From: Tenacibaculum dicentrarchi
Lineage (GTDB): Bacteria; Bacteroidota; Bacteroidia; Flavobacteriales; Flavobacteriaceae
Reading direction: 5' to 3'
Assembly (NCBI RefSeq): GCF_964036635.1
Contig: NZ_OZ038524.1
Coordinates: 260,001 to 324,000, forward strand
DNA: 64,000 nucleotides
Translations under genes and position numbers: made by a program
Shown: positions 8,496-19,317 of the stretch, piece after piece
Numbering within the stretch: position 1 is the stretch's first letter
Layout: each line of letters begins with the position of its first letter
The notes under the pieces: generated by a model
What the model was told of the DNA's origin: nothing
Databases searched by the model: none
The model's input: only the letters and a program-made list of their open reading frames with translations

Positions 8496-9616
8496 TGGAT
8501 TTACAAGAATATTTTAAACTCGTTTTTTCAGATTATACACTTCGAACAATTACTATTGGAACAGCAATTTTAGGAGCTATTTGTGGAATGTTAGGAAGTT
8601 TTGCTGTATTAAGAAAACAAAGTTTACTTGGTGATGCAATTTCACACGCTTCACTTCCAGGAATTGCGATTGCCTTTTTAATAACAGGTACAAAAGATAC
8701 CAATGTGTTATTGATTGGTGCATTAATTAGTGGGTTAATAGGAGCTTTTTGGATACGTAGTATTGTAAAAAATACGCATTTAAAAACTGATACCGCTTTA
8801 GGATTGATTTTGTCTGTTTTCTTCGGATTTGGAATGTTACTTTTAACCTTTATTCAGAAACAACCGAATGCAAATCAGTCAGGGTTGGATAAGTTTTTAT
8901 TCGGTCAGGCAGCAACATTATTAGTTGAAGATGTTTGGTTCATGGCAATTGTAACGGCTATTTGTTTGGCGGTATTATTGCTTTTTTGGAAAGAATTTAA
9001 ACTTTTATTATTTGATGCCGATTATGCAAAAACCTTAGGTTTCAATGTTAAATTTATTGATGCTTTAATTACTAGTTTTATAGTGTTAGCAATTGTTTTA
9101 GGTTTACAAACTGTTGGTGTTGTTTTGATGAGTGCGATGTTATTAGCACCAGCAGCGGCAGCCCGTCAATGGACAAATAGTTTAAGTACAATGGTTGTTT
9201 TAGCTGCAATTTTCGGATTGCTTTCTGGGGTTGTAGGAACGGGAATTAGTGCGAGTCAAGCAAATTTATCGACAGGACCTGTAATTGTATTAGTTGCAGC
9301 TGTGTTTGTGGTGTTTTCTTTTATTTTTTCGCCTTCAAGAGGTTTACTTTTTAGTCAGATACGTTTTTTAAAAAATCGTAGAGATTTACAATTACATAAA
9401 ACGTTGTCTTTTATGTTTGACCTTGTTAAAACTCATGAAGATAAATCACATCCGCATGCGATAAAAATTTTAAATAATTTTCAAGGATACACAAAAGGAA
9501 CTTTAAAAAAGTTAGAACAAAAAAAATATATCAAATTACACGGTAGAATGTGGTCAATGACCGAAGAAGGATATCAATTTGCAGGTAATTTATACAATCA
9601 AAATATAGAAAAATAA
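8495..9616 (+). CDS. Metal ABC transporter permease with C-terminal winged-helix-like tail
   Basis: 373 residues. Residues 1 to about 285 are an ABC-3 family permease with eight or nine hydrophobic segments and the conserved GDAISHASLPG motif. The remaining roughly 75 residues are soluble and charged (AIKILNNFQGYTKGTLKKLE, then KKYIKLHGRMWSMTEEGYQFA). They look like a winged helix of the DtxR type. Family permeases are usually about 270-300 residues, so the tail is an addition. A permease fused to a DtxR-like domain is known in Chlamydia (YtgCR), where the repressor part is released by cleavage; whether this one is cleaved or binds DNA is unknown. Confidence 0.92.
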   Translation: MDLQEYFKLVFSDYTLRTITIGTAILGAICGMLGSFAVLRKQSLLGDAISHASLPGIAIAFLITGTKDTNVLLIGALISGLIGAFWIRSIVKNTHLKTDTALGLILSVFFGFGMLLLTFIQKQPNANQSGLDKFLFGQAATLLVEDVWFMAIVTAICLAVLLLFWKEFKLLLFDADYAKTLGFNVKFIDALITSFIVLAIVLGLQTVGVVLMSAMLLAPAAAARQWTNSLSTMVVLAAIFGLLSGVVGTGISASQANLSTGPVIVLVAAVFVVFSFIFSPSRGLLFSQIRFLKNRRDLQLHKTLSFMFDLVKTHEDKSHPHAIKILNNFQGYTKGTLKKLEQKKYIKLHGRMWSMTEEGYQFAGNLYNQNIEK

Positions 9617-9620
9617 AAAA

Positions 9621-10781
9621 ATGAGTAGTGCTCAAATTGAAATACAATTAATTGCAAGTTTAGTAGCCATAGCTTGTGCAATCCCTGGTGTGTTTTTGGT
9701 ATTGCGAAAAATGGCGTTAATTAGTGATGCAATTAGTCATTCTATTTTACCTGGTTTGGTAATAGGTTTTTTTATTACTCACGATTTAAATTCGCCTTTA
9801 TTAATTTTAATGGGTGCTTTATCAGGAATTTTAACCGTGGTTTTGGTTGAATATATTCAGAAAACAAAATTAGTAAAAGAAGATACTGCAATTGGGTTGG
9901 TATTTCCTGCTTTATTTAGTATCGGTGTGCTTTTAATTGCTAAAAATGCAAACGATGTTCATTTAGATGTAGACGCTGTTTTATTAGGTGAATTGGCTTT
10001 TGCTCCGTTTGATAGATTATTAATTAATGGAATTGATATTGGTCCTAAATCATTGTGGCTTATAGGGACTATTTTATTGATTACTTTAAGTCTTTTAATC
10101 GCCTTTTTTAAAGAATTAAAAGTAAGTACATTTGATGCAGGATTAGCAACGGCTTTAGGTTTTTCACCTGTTGTAATTCATTACGGATTAATGAGTGTAG
10201 CCTCGATAACAACTGTTGGAGCTTTTGATGCCGTTGGCGCAATTTTAGTAGTTGCTTTAATGATTGCACCTGCCGCAACGTCTTATTTATTAACAAACGA
10301 TTTGAAAAAAATGTTGTTTTTTTCAGTGTTTTTTGGTGTTTTTTCAGCAATTTCAGGGTATTGGTTAGCACATTATTTAGATGCTTCTATTGCTGGTTCA
10401 ATGATAACAATGCTTGGTTTGGTGTTTTTTCTGGTGTATTTATTCGCTCCAAATAGTGGGTTGATTGCTGTTTTATATAGAAATAGACAGCAACAAAAAG
10501 AAGTACAATTACTTACTTTTTTATTACATTTAAATAATCATAAAGAAAAAAGAGAACGCCATATTAATCATTTAAACGAACATATTAATTGGCATAAAGT
10601 AAAAGCAAAATCAATTGTTGAATTGGCGGATAAAAATAATCTGATTTTTATTGATAATAAAATTATATCGCTTACCGAAAAAGGAAAAACTTTTACTGAA
10701 AAAGCAATCGATTATATTATTACTAATGATGATTCTGAAATTGAATCAATGAAAAAAGATTTCTTTTTATTTAGAGGATAA
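9621..10781 (+). CDS. Second metal ABC transporter permease with winged-helix-like tail
   Basis: 386 residues, ABC-3 family, beginning 4 bp after the first permease gene. Transmembrane part 1 to about 285 with the GDAISHSILPG-type motif (SDAISHSILPG). The C-terminal tail of about 100 residues starts with a His/Lys/Glu-rich helix (NNHKEKRERHINHLNEHINW) that could bind metal. It continues into a winged-helix-like segment (KAKSIVELADKNNLIFIDNK, then ISLTEKGKTFTEKA). Two permeases plus one ATPase and one binding protein make a complete TroABCD-type importer. The tails in both permeases are homologous in position but clearly diverged. Confidence 0.92.
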   Translation: MSSAQIEIQLIASLVAIACAIPGVFLVLRKMALISDAISHSILPGLVIGFFITHDLNSPLLILMGALSGILTVVLVEYIQKTKLVKEDTAIGLVFPALFSIGVLLIAKNANDVHLDVDAVLLGELAFAPFDRLLINGIDIGPKSLWLIGTILLITLSLLIAFFKELKVSTFDAGLATALGFSPVVIHYGLMSVASITTVGAFDAVGAILVVALMIAPAATSYLLTNDLKKMLFFSVFFGVFSAISGYWLAHYLDASIAGSMITMLGLVFFLVYLFAPNSGLIAVLYRNRQQQKEVQLLTFLLHLNNHKEKRERHINHLNEHINWHKVKAKSIVELADKNNLIFIDNKIISLTEKGKTFTEKAIDYIITNDDSEIESMKKDFFLFRG

Positions 10782-10852
10782 GAGGTTGATATTGTTGATA
10801 ATATTCTAAATTAGAATTGATTTATAAAATTATCAAAAAAAGTACAAATGCC

Positions 10853-10942
10853 TAGCCCCGATTGAAGCAATTGTTTGAGCTCTTTTTTGTTTTTCTTTTT
10901 AAAAAACAAAAAAAGCGAGTGCGGAAAGCGGGAAATTGCTTC
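10853..10942 (+). repeat. Dispersed structured repeat, copy A
   Basis: 90-bp element starting TAGCCCCGATTG and ending AATTGCTTC, with a long T-run/A-run hairpin in the middle. CCCG (10857-10860) can pair with CGGG (10929-10932), and GAAGCAATT (10864-10872) with AATTGCTTC (10934-10942). Related copies lie at 20089-20168, 23681-23771 (minus) and 55389-55460. Confidence 0.8.
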
Positions 10943-11017
10943 AAAATATTTTTATTACTCTTTTAATTATCTTGTTTAATGTGCTTTAAAAAGGTATTTT
11001 GCATTAAAAATTAGGCT

Positions 11018-14000
11018 GTGCAAAATCTATCAAATTTTCAAGTATATAATGCCTCGGCAGGGAGTGGAAAAACGTTTACTTTAGTAAAAGAATATCTTAA
11101 AGTTTTATTGAATTCTAACGATGTTTTTAGGTTTCAAAAAATATTAGCAATCACATTTACCAACAAAGCTGCTGGTGAAATGAAAGAGCGTGTTTTAGAA
11201 AATTTAGAAGAATTTTCACAAGGAAAAGAAAATGATTTATTTCAAATTATTATTAAAGAAATTTCTATTGATAAAGAAAAAGTAAAAGAACGAAGTAAGA
11301 AAATATTAGATGCTATTTTACAAAATTATTCGGCTTTTTCAATTACTACTATTGATAGTTTTACGCATAGAGTTATTAAAAGTTTTGCCTACGATTTAGG
11401 ATTACCACTAAATTTTGAGGTAGAAATGGATGCAATTTCATTATTAAATGAAGCGGTTGATGTGTTAATTTCTAAAATTGGTACAGATACCGATTTAACA
11501 AAATTATTGATAGATTTTTCTTTAGAAAAAACAGATGATGATACTTCTTGGGATATTTCGGTTGAATTAAACGAGTTTTCTAGAATTTTATTAAATGAAG
11601 ATGATAACAAACATTTTAGAGAACTTGCTGATAAAAAATTAAGCGATTTTACAAATTTAAAAAGTAAACTTTCTAAAGCACAATATCAAATTAAACTTCG
11701 GTTTTCAGAAATAGGAAAGCAAGGTTTAAGAATAATTGAAGGTACGCAATTAGATGCTAAAGATTTTTATAGGTCAATGTTGCCAAATCATTTTTTAGCG
11801 TTGTCTGAAAATTTTACAAAAGCAAAGTTTTTTGAAGAATCGAAACTTCGAGAACGTATTGAAGAAAATAATTTTTATGCAAAATCGAAATCGGATGACA
11901 TAAAAAGTGCTATTGAAGGAATTTTACCCGAACTTTTAACTTTATATATGGAATCTGAAAAACTGTATCAGCAGTTTTTAATGAACAGATTGGCGTTAAA
12001 AAGTGTAATTCCGTTAGCAGTTTTAAATTATATAAATGTAGAATTAACCAATATTAAAGAAGAAAATAATATTCGATTAAATGCCGAGTTTAATCAGTTA
12101 ATTTCAGATAATATAAAAGACCAACCTGCACCGTTTATTTACGAGCGAATAGGAGAGCGGTTTATGCATTATTTTATTGATGAAATGCAAGATACATCAG
12201 TATTACAATGGGAAAATATAATTCCGTTAATAGATAATTCACTAGCACAAGAGGATAGTAATTTATTATTGGTAGGTGATGGTAAACAAGCTATTTATCG
12301 TTGGCGTGGAGGAAAAGCAGAGCAATTTATTTCATTAGGTTCAAGTACAGATAACCCGTTTCATATTGAAAAAGAAATAAAAACCTTAGAAACAAATTTT
12401 AGAAGTTACACCGAAGTTATTGATTTTAACAATCAGTTTTTTAATCACACAGCTAACTTTTTTGAAAATCAAAATTATAAAAAATTGTTTATTGAAGGAA
12501 ATAAACAATTAACAACTGCCAAAAAAGGAGGTTTAGTGTCTTTATCTTTTTTAGATAAAGAAGAAGATAAAGAGGATGAGCAATTAAAATATCCGAAGAA
12601 AATTTTAGAAACTATTGAAAAAGCATCAAAATCATTTTCTTTAAATGAAATATGTGTTTTAGTTCGTAAGAAAAAAGACGGTATTGCAGTGGCAAATTAT
12701 TTGTCTGAAAATGGAATTAATATTATTTCTTCAGAAACTTTATTGTTAGATAATAGTGCTAGTGTAAAATTTATAGTTTATGTGTTGCAAATTATTCAAC
12801 ATCCGAATGATAAAGAAGCTTTATTAGAAGTTTTATATTTTTTACATTATCATTTAAAATTAGAAATAGCTAAAAATTTATTTATTTCTGAAATGATTCA
12901 AAAACCTATTGATGTTGTTTTTGAAGAGTTAAAAATATATGAAGTATTTTTTGAATTATCGAATTTTCATCAGTTGCCTTTTTACGAAAAAGTAGAAGAA
13001 ATTATTAGATGTTTTAAATTAATAGATTCTTCAGATGCTTATGTACAGTTTTTTTTAGATATTATTTTAGAACAACAACGAAAAGGAACAAGTATTCAAG
13101 AGTTTTTAGAATTTTGGGAAGAGAAAAAAGCAAATTTAAGTATTGTAGCTCCTGAAAGTGGAAATGCAGTACAAATAATGACTATTCATAAATCAAAAGG
13201 ATTAGAGTTTCCTGTAGTTATTTTTCCGTATGATTTAGAAATTTATAGACAAATAAAACCAAAAATTTGGTTTGATGATTTACCAACATATTTTGAAGGT
13301 TTTAATGAATTATTAGTACCATATACCAAAGAATTAAAATTAATAAATGAAACAGGTTTAGAAATACATAATCAACAACGTTCAGCATTAGAATTAGATA
13401 ATTTTAATTTATTATATGTTGCTTTAACCCGTGCGGTAGAGCAATTACATATTATTACAGAGTATAGAATTGATACAAAAGCGAAAAAAGAAAACACTAA
13501 TTATTATTCAGGTATTTTCATTAATTATTTAAAGGAAAAAAACTATTGGAATGATGGACAGTTAGATTATTCTTTTGGAGAAACTAAAAGAGCTAGTGTA
13601 CAGAAAGAAATTTTTTCATTAGCTGAGGTTCAAGAAGAATTTATTTCAACACCTTGGCAAGCACATAATATTCATATGTTGGCAAGTGCATCAAAATTAT
13701 GGAATACAGAGCAAGGAAAAGCTATTGAATTTGGTAATTTAATTCATGAAATGATGTCAAAAATTATGACTCAGCAAGATATTTCAAGAGTTATACATCA
13801 ATATGAACAACAAGGTGTTATTGATAGAAAACAATCGGTAGCTATTGAAAACGATATTAATAAAATTGTAACTCATCCTGAATTACAAGAATATTACGCC
13901 AAAAATGCAGTCGTATATAATGAGCGAGAAATTGTAGATGTAGATAATCAAATTTTAATTCCTGATAGATTGGTGCTTTCTGATAATAATGAAGTTACAA

Positions 14001-14146
14001 TTTTAGATTATAAAACAGGAAAACCATCTAAAAGTTATCATCAGCAATTATTAAAATATGAACGTGTTTTAAAATCGATTAATTATAAGGTCTCAAAAAA
14101 GCTGTTAATATATATTAATGAAGAAATTTTGGTTGAAGAGGTTTAA
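11018..14146 (+). CDS. UvrD/RecB-like helicase-nuclease (AddA-like)
   Basis: 1042 residues from a GTG start; an in-frame stop just upstream rules out an earlier start. Superfamily 1 helicase: Walker A ASAGSGKT (residues 12-19), motif II in FIDEMQDTS, GDGKQAIYRWRGG, and TIHKSKGLEFPVV near residue 720. The C-terminus has a RecB-type nuclease: His in GNLIHEMM, Asp983 (PDRLV), Asp997-Lys999 (LDYKTG) and the Q-xxx-Y motif near 1010-1014. It probably resects double-strand breaks for recombination in the cytoplasm. AddB/RexB-like partners of such proteins are often adjacent, but none is next to this gene. A dispersed repeat fills the gap before it. Confidence 0.9.
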   Translation: MQNLSNFQVYNASAGSGKTFTLVKEYLKVLLNSNDVFRFQKILAITFTNKAAGEMKERVLENLEEFSQGKENDLFQIIIKEISIDKEKVKERSKKILDAILQNYSAFSITTIDSFTHRVIKSFAYDLGLPLNFEVEMDAISLLNEAVDVLISKIGTDTDLTKLLIDFSLEKTDDDTSWDISVELNEFSRILLNEDDNKHFRELADKKLSDFTNLKSKLSKAQYQIKLRFSEIGKQGLRIIEGTQLDAKDFYRSMLPNHFLALSENFTKAKFFEESKLRERIEENNFYAKSKSDDIKSAIEGILPELLTLYMESEKLYQQFLMNRLALKSVIPLAVLNYINVELTNIKEENNIRLNAEFNQLISDNIKDQPAPFIYERIGERFMHYFIDEMQDTSVLQWENIIPLIDNSLAQEDSNLLLVGDGKQAIYRWRGGKAEQFISLGSSTDNPFHIEKEIKTLETNFRSYTEVIDFNNQFFNHTANFFENQNYKKLFIEGNKQLTTAKKGGLVSLSFLDKEEDKEDEQLKYPKKILETIEKASKSFSLNEICVLVRKKKDGIAVANYLSENGINIISSETLLLDNSASVKFIVYVLQIIQHPNDKEALLEVLYFLHYHLKLEIAKNLFISEMIQKPIDVVFEELKIYEVFFELSNFHQLPFYEKVEEIIRCFKLIDSSDAYVQFFLDIILEQQRKGTSIQEFLEFWEEKKANLSIVAPESGNAVQIMTIHKSKGLEFPVVIFPYDLEIYRQIKPKIWFDDLPTYFEGFNELLVPYTKELKLINETGLEIHNQQRSALELDNFNLLYVALTRAVEQLHIITEYRIDTKAKKENTNYYSGIFINYLKEKNYWNDGQLDYSFGETKRASVQKEIFSLAEVQEEFISTPWQAHNIHMLASASKLWNTEQGKAIEFGNLIHEMMSKIMTQQDISRVIHQYEQQGVIDRKQSVAIENDINKIVTHPELQEYYAKNAVVYNEREIVDVDNQILIPDRLVLSDNNEVTILDYKTGKPSKSYHQQLLKYERVLKSINYKVSKKLLIYINEEILVEEV

Positions 14147-14158
14147 AAACTACCTTTG
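14128..14158 (+). promoter_or_regulatory. Promoter of kbl
   Basis: TTTG (14128-14131), 19-bp spacer, TACCTTTG (14151-14158): a full Bacteroidota consensus, overlapping the end of the helicase gene and about 90 bp before the kbl ATG. Confidence 0.75.
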
Positions 14159-14248
14159 ACTTTGTAAATATTACCTAAAAAATGAGGATTATTCTTTTGA
14201 AATAATATTGAAGAATCAATTTTAAATAAACTATTACACATTTATAGT

Positions 14249-15442
14249 ATGTACGGAAAAATAAAAGAGCAATTACAACAAGAAATTAAAGAAATTAAAG
14301 ATGCTGGATTGTATAAGGCAGAACGTATTATTACATCGTCTCAAGATGCAGTAATAAAAATTTCTACAGGTGAAGAGGTTATAAATTTTTGTGCGAATAA
14401 TTATTTAGGATTATCAAATAACCCTGAAGTAATTCAAGGAGCTAAAGACGCAATGGATACACATGGTTTTGGAATGTCATCTGTTCGCTTTATTTGTGGA
14501 ACTCAAGATATTCATAAGCAATTAGAAGAGAAAATAGCTGAATTCTATACCACAGAAGATACTATTTTATATGCAGCAGCATTTGATGCAAATGGAGGAG
14601 TTTTTGAGCCATTATTAACAAAAGAAGACGCAATTATTTCTGATAGTTTAAATCATGCTTCTATTATTGACGGAGTTCGTTTGTGTAAAGCAGCGCGTTA
14701 CCGTTATGATAATAATAATATGGAAGCTTTAGAAGCTCAGTTAATTGAGGCTAATAAACAAAATCACCGTTTTAAAATTATTGTAACAGATGGTGTTTTT
14801 TCTATGGATGGAATTGTAGCTAAACTTGATGAAATTTGTGATTTAGCCGATAAATATGATGCCTTAGTAATGGTTGATGAATGTCATGCAGCTGGTTTTA
14901 TTGGAAAAACAGGACGTGGTACTGTTGAATTAAAAAATGTAATGGATCGTGTTGATATTGTAACAGGAACTTTAGGAAAAGCACTTGGTGGTGCGATGGG
15001 TGGTTATACAACTGGTAAAAAAGAAATTATTGAAATTTTACGTCAGCGTTCTCGTCCGTATTTATTTTCAAACTCTTTAGCACCTGCAATTGTAGGTGCA
15101 TCTTTAAAAGTTTTTGAATTAATTTCTGATGACACTACATTACGTGACAAATTAGAATGGAATACAAATTATTTTAGAACAGGAATGGAAAAAGCAGGGT
15201 TCGATTTAGTAGGTGCCGATGCTGCAATTGTACCAGTAATGCTATATGACGCAAAACTTTCGCAAAATATGGCAAATAAACTATTAGAAGAAGGAATTTA
15301 TGTTATTGGTTTTTTCTTTCCTGTAGTACCAAAAGAAAAAGCAAGAATCCGTGTGCAGTTATCAGCAGCTCATGAAAAAGAACACTTAGACAAAGCTATT
15401 GAGTCGTTTACAAAAATAGGAAAAGAATTGAGTGTAATTTAA
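14249..15442 (+). CDS. kbl: Glycine C-acetyltransferase (2-amino-3-ketobutyrate CoA ligase)
   Basis: 397 residues, the usual length for Kbl. It is a fold-type I PLP enzyme of the alpha-oxoamine synthase family. Conserved features: NNYLGLSN near residue 50, the PLP-contacting DECHAAG (Asp210, His213) and the Schiff-base lysine Lys244 in [10 protein letters not shown]. It cleaves 2-amino-3-oxobutyrate with CoA into glycine and acetyl-CoA in threonine breakdown. Threonine dehydrogenase is not encoded nearby. BioF in this window (27784-28908) is a paralogue, but the KBL-specific N-terminus and length favour Kbl. It has its own promoter, reading out of the helicase gene. Confidence 0.93.
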   Translation: MYGKIKEQLQQEIKEIKDAGLYKAERIITSSQDAVIKISTGEEVINFCANNYLGLSNNPEVIQGAKDAMDTHGFGMSSVRFICGTQDIHKQLEEKIAEFYTTEDTILYAAAFDANGGVFEPLLTKEDAIISDSLNHASIIDGVRLCKAARYRYDNNNMEALEAQLIEANKQNHRFKIIVTDGVFSMDGIVAKLDEICDLADKYDALVMVDECHAAGFIGKTGRGTVELKNVMDRVDIVTGTLGKALGGAMGGYTTGKKEIIEILRQRSRPYLFSNSLAPAIVGASLKVFELISDDTTLRDKLEWNTNYFRTGMEKAGFDLVGADAAIVPVMLYDAKLSQNMANKLLEEGIYVIGFFFPVVPKEKARIRVQLSAAHEKEHLDKAIESFTKIGKELSVI

Positions 15443-15491
15443 AAAAAAATAATAAGAAATCATCTTTATTATAAGTTTTTATAGAATTGCT

Positions 15492-15522
15492 TTTGTAGAT
15501 AAGTTTTAACCACTTACATTTG
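15492..15522 (+). promoter_or_regulatory. Promoter of ompA-like gene
   Basis: TTTG (15492-15495), 19-bp spacer, TACATTTG (15515-15522): a near-ideal Bacteroidota promoter, about 40 bp before the ATG. It fits strong expression of a major outer-membrane protein. Confidence 0.8.
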
Positions 15523-15563
15523 CCTAATATATAAAACGAAATTTTAATTTTAAATTTATCATA

Positions 15564-16937
15564 ATGAAACAAATCAAATTAGCTGTGATAGCTTTGTTTA
15601 CGTTTGCTACTTTAGGTACAGCAAATGCGCAGGATTCAGATAACCCTTGGGTTGTAGGTTTTGGTGTCAACAGTGTTGATATCAGAGGTAGTAGAAAATT
15701 CGAAAATTTAGTAAAAGATGGATTAGGTACTAGTGACTGGAATATTCTTCCTTCTGTATCTAGAATCTCTGCTGAAAAATATTTAAGCGATGGGTTTACT
15801 CTACAAGTAGCTGGTTCTTTAAATAAAATTGAAACTTTTTTAAAGAAAGATAATTCTGATTTCTTATATTACGCAATTGACGCTAATGTAAAGTATGATT
15901 TAGATCCTTTAGTGAATTTAATATTCAAAAATACAACTCCTTATTTTAATCCTTATATCTATTTAGGTGGAGGATATACTTCTATTGATTCTACAGGAGA
16001 AGGTATGTTAAATGCTGGAGCTGGTTTCAATACTTGGTTTAACGATAACTTAGGTTTAAACTTTCAAACAGGAGCAAAACATGGTTTTGGTGACAACGTA
16101 AGAGGTCATTATCAACACTCTATAGGTTTAGTATTCAAATTTGGAGGTACTGATACTGATGGTGATGGTATTTTTGATAAAAACGATGCTTGTCCTGAAG
16201 TTGCAGGGTTAAAAGAATTTAACGGTTGTCCTGATACAGATGCTGATGGTATCAAAGATGCTGATGATGCATGTCCTGAAGTTGCAGGTTTAGCTGCGTT
16301 AAACGGATGTCCTGATACTGATGGTGATGGAATTGCTGATAAAGATGACGCTTGTCCTTCTGTAAAAGGAACTAAAGCTAATAACGGATGTCCTGATACT
16401 GATGGTGATGGTGTTGTAGATGGTAAAGACAAATGTCCTACTGTTGCAGGTCCTGTTGCAAATAACGGTTGTCCTTACGTAGATACTGATGGAGATAGCG
16501 TTTTAGATAAAGACGATAAATGTCCTAAAGTTGCAGGTGTTGCTTCTAACAACGGATGTCCTGAAGTATTAATTACTAAGGCTGCTGAAAAGAAATTAAA
16601 TGACTTCGCAAGAGCTATTTACTTTAACTCAGGAAGAACTACTTTTAAGCCTGGTGTTGTTGCTAACTTAAACAGAATTGCTTCTATTATGAAGGAATAT
16701 TCTAAAGCTAAATTTAGTGTTCAAGGACATACTGATAGCCAAGGAAGAGCTGCTAACAACTTAAAATTATCTCAAAAAAGAGCGAAAGCTGTTTTAGATT
16801 ATTTAGCTAAAAAAGCTGGTATTGCTTCTTCTAGATTAACTTCTGCTGGATTTGGTGAAGACTATCCAATTGCTGATAATAAAACTAGAGCTGGTAGAGC
16901 TGAAAACAGACGTGTTGAGATTAAATTAACAAAATAA
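15564..16937 (+). CDS. OmpA-family protein with thrombospondin type 3 repeats
   Basis: 457 residues: signal peptide (to about residue 22, ANAQ), an N-terminal eight-strand-like beta-barrel (about 25-190), five or so acidic Ca-binding repeats of the DTDGDGIxDxxDxCP type (about 193-335), and a C-terminal OmpA peptidoglycan-binding domain (about 345-457; [27 protein letters not shown]). It anchors the outer membrane to peptidoglycan. The Asp-rich repeats probably bind calcium and stiffen the linker. Start, promoter and terminator are all clear, so it is a single-gene unit. Confidence 0.95.
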   Translation: MKQIKLAVIALFTFATLGTANAQDSDNPWVVGFGVNSVDIRGSRKFENLVKDGLGTSDWNILPSVSRISAEKYLSDGFTLQVAGSLNKIETFLKKDNSDFLYYAIDANVKYDLDPLVNLIFKNTTPYFNPYIYLGGGYTSIDSTGEGMLNAGAGFNTWFNDNLGLNFQTGAKHGFGDNVRGHYQHSIGLVFKFGGTDTDGDGIFDKNDACPEVAGLKEFNGCPDTDADGIKDADDACPEVAGLAALNGCPDTDGDGIADKDDACPSVKGTKANNGCPDTDGDGVVDGKDKCPTVAGPVANNGCPYVDTDGDSVLDKDDKCPKVAGVASNNGCPEVLITKAAEKKLNDFARAIYFNSGRTTFKPGVVANLNRIASIMKEYSKAKFSVQGHTDSQGRAANNLKLSQKRAKAVLDYLAKKAGIASSRLTSAGFGEDYPIADNKTRAGRAENRRVEIKLTK

Positions 16938-16961
16938 TTTAATTAAAACACTTATAATATT

Positions 16962-16991
16962 AAAAGCCTCACAATATGTGAGGCTTTTTTT
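16962..16991 (+). terminator. Terminator of ompA-like gene
   Basis: AAAAGCCTCAC, loop AATAT, GTGAGGCTTTT then a T run. Confidence 0.93.
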
Positions 16992-17047
16992 ATGTAATAA
17001 TTTTTTAAAAATAACTTCAAACGTTTTTTAAATTCCTCTAAAAAAAT

Positions 17048-17055
17048 TACCTTTG
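17048..17055 (+). promoter_or_regulatory. -7 box of atpD
   Basis: TACCTTTG, 62 bp before the ATG. The -33 position holds only a T tract (17024-17029). Confidence 0.55.
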
Positions 17056-17105
17056 CTCCTTCAAAAAAGGGGCTAAAGCTCACATAGGAAATTAAATAAC
17101 TTTAA

Positions 17106-18629
<1,524 letters not shown>

Positions 18630-18662
18630 TTCAACGAATAATTAACAATAATTAATTAAATT

Positions 18663-18956
18663 ATGTTTTTAGAAATTGTAACTCCAGAAGCTATTTTGTT
18701 TTCATCAAATGTAGACTCTGTTACTGTACCAGGTATTAATGGTGAATTTCAAATGTTAACTAATCACGCAGCTGTTGTGTCGATTTTAACAAAAGGAACT
18801 ATAAAAATACAAGTACATACACAAGACGATTTAATTTTTGATGACTTACATGAAAGTATTGTAAGTTTACCAGAAGATAAAAAGGTTTTAACCTTAACTA
18901 TTAAATCTGGAACTTTAGAAATGAAAGATAATAAGGCAATTATTCTAGCTGATTAA
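18663..18956 (+). CDS. atpC: F1F0 ATP synthase subunit epsilon, short form
   Basis: 97 residues. It contains the N-terminal beta-sandwich (LEIVTPEAILFS...GINGEFQMLTNHAAVVS) that binds the gamma subunit and the c-ring, but ends where the two C-terminal helices begin in the roughly 130-residue form. It therefore lacks the helical domain that inhibits ATP hydrolysis in other bacteria. It starts 33 bp after atpD and is followed by a terminator. Confidence 0.93.
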   Translation: MFLEIVTPEAILFSSNVDSVTVPGINGEFQMLTNHAAVVSILTKGTIKIQVHTQDDLIFDDLHESIVSLPEDKKVLTLTIKSGTLEMKDNKAIILAD

Positions 18957-18977
18957 TTACTTATAAAGTCATAAATT

Positions 18978-19010
18978 AAAAAAGCCAAACATTATGTTTG
19001 GCTTTTTTTT
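18978..19010 (+). terminator. Terminator of atpDC
   Basis: AAAAGCCAAAC, loop ATTAT, GTTTGGCTTTT and eight T. Its right arm contains the TTTG used as -33 box by the next gene. Confidence 0.92.
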
Positions 19011-19026
19011 ATTTTAAGTATCTTTG
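18997..19026 (+). promoter_or_regulatory. Promoter of tatA inside the atpC terminator
   Basis: TTTG (18997-19000), 18-bp spacer, TATCTTTG (19019-19026). The expected transcription start is only a few bases before the ATG at 19033, so the message would be nearly leaderless. Confidence 0.7.
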
Positions 19027-19032
19027 TTTCAT

Positions 19033-19314
19033 ATGAAAGTAGCTTTTTTATTTATCGGAGGTCCAGAGATTTTTGTAATCTTGTTAATTGTTGTAATGTT
19101 ATTTGGTGCAGATAAAATTCCTGAAATAGCCAGAGGCTTAGGAAAAGGTATCCGCCAGGTAAAAGATGCTACAAACGATATTAAAAAAGAAATTAATAAT
19201 AGTACCAACGAAAATGGTGTAAATACCGATTTTGTTGAAGATATCAATAAAGAAGTAACAAAAGTTAAAGAAAATATTGATGACTTAACAGGTCCTATAA
19301 AACGTAGGTTTTAA
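19033..19314 (+). CDS. tatA: Twin-arginine translocase subunit TatA/TatE
   Basis: 93 residues from the ATG at 19033. An upstream in-frame TTG at 19024 lies inside the promoter and is not a credible start. A short periplasmic N-terminus (FIGGPEIF) precedes one membrane helix ([11 protein letters not shown]), then the amphipathic helix with the conserved [16 protein letters not shown] segment and a charged tail. It forms the protein-conducting part of the Tat pathway for folded proteins. tatC is not nearby. It converges on the methyltransferase gene with a 3-bp gap and no visible terminator between them. Confidence 0.93.
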   Translation: MKVAFLFIGGPEIFVILLIVVMLFGADKIPEIARGLGKGIRQVKDATNDIKKEINNSTNENGVNTDFVEDINKEVTKVKENIDDLTGPIKRRF

Positions 19315-19317
19315 AAA

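Noticed and set aside
16112..16432. Open frame antisense to the ompA-like gene
   Set aside because: It is a mirror of the DTDGDG repeats; biased composition keeps the opposite strand open.
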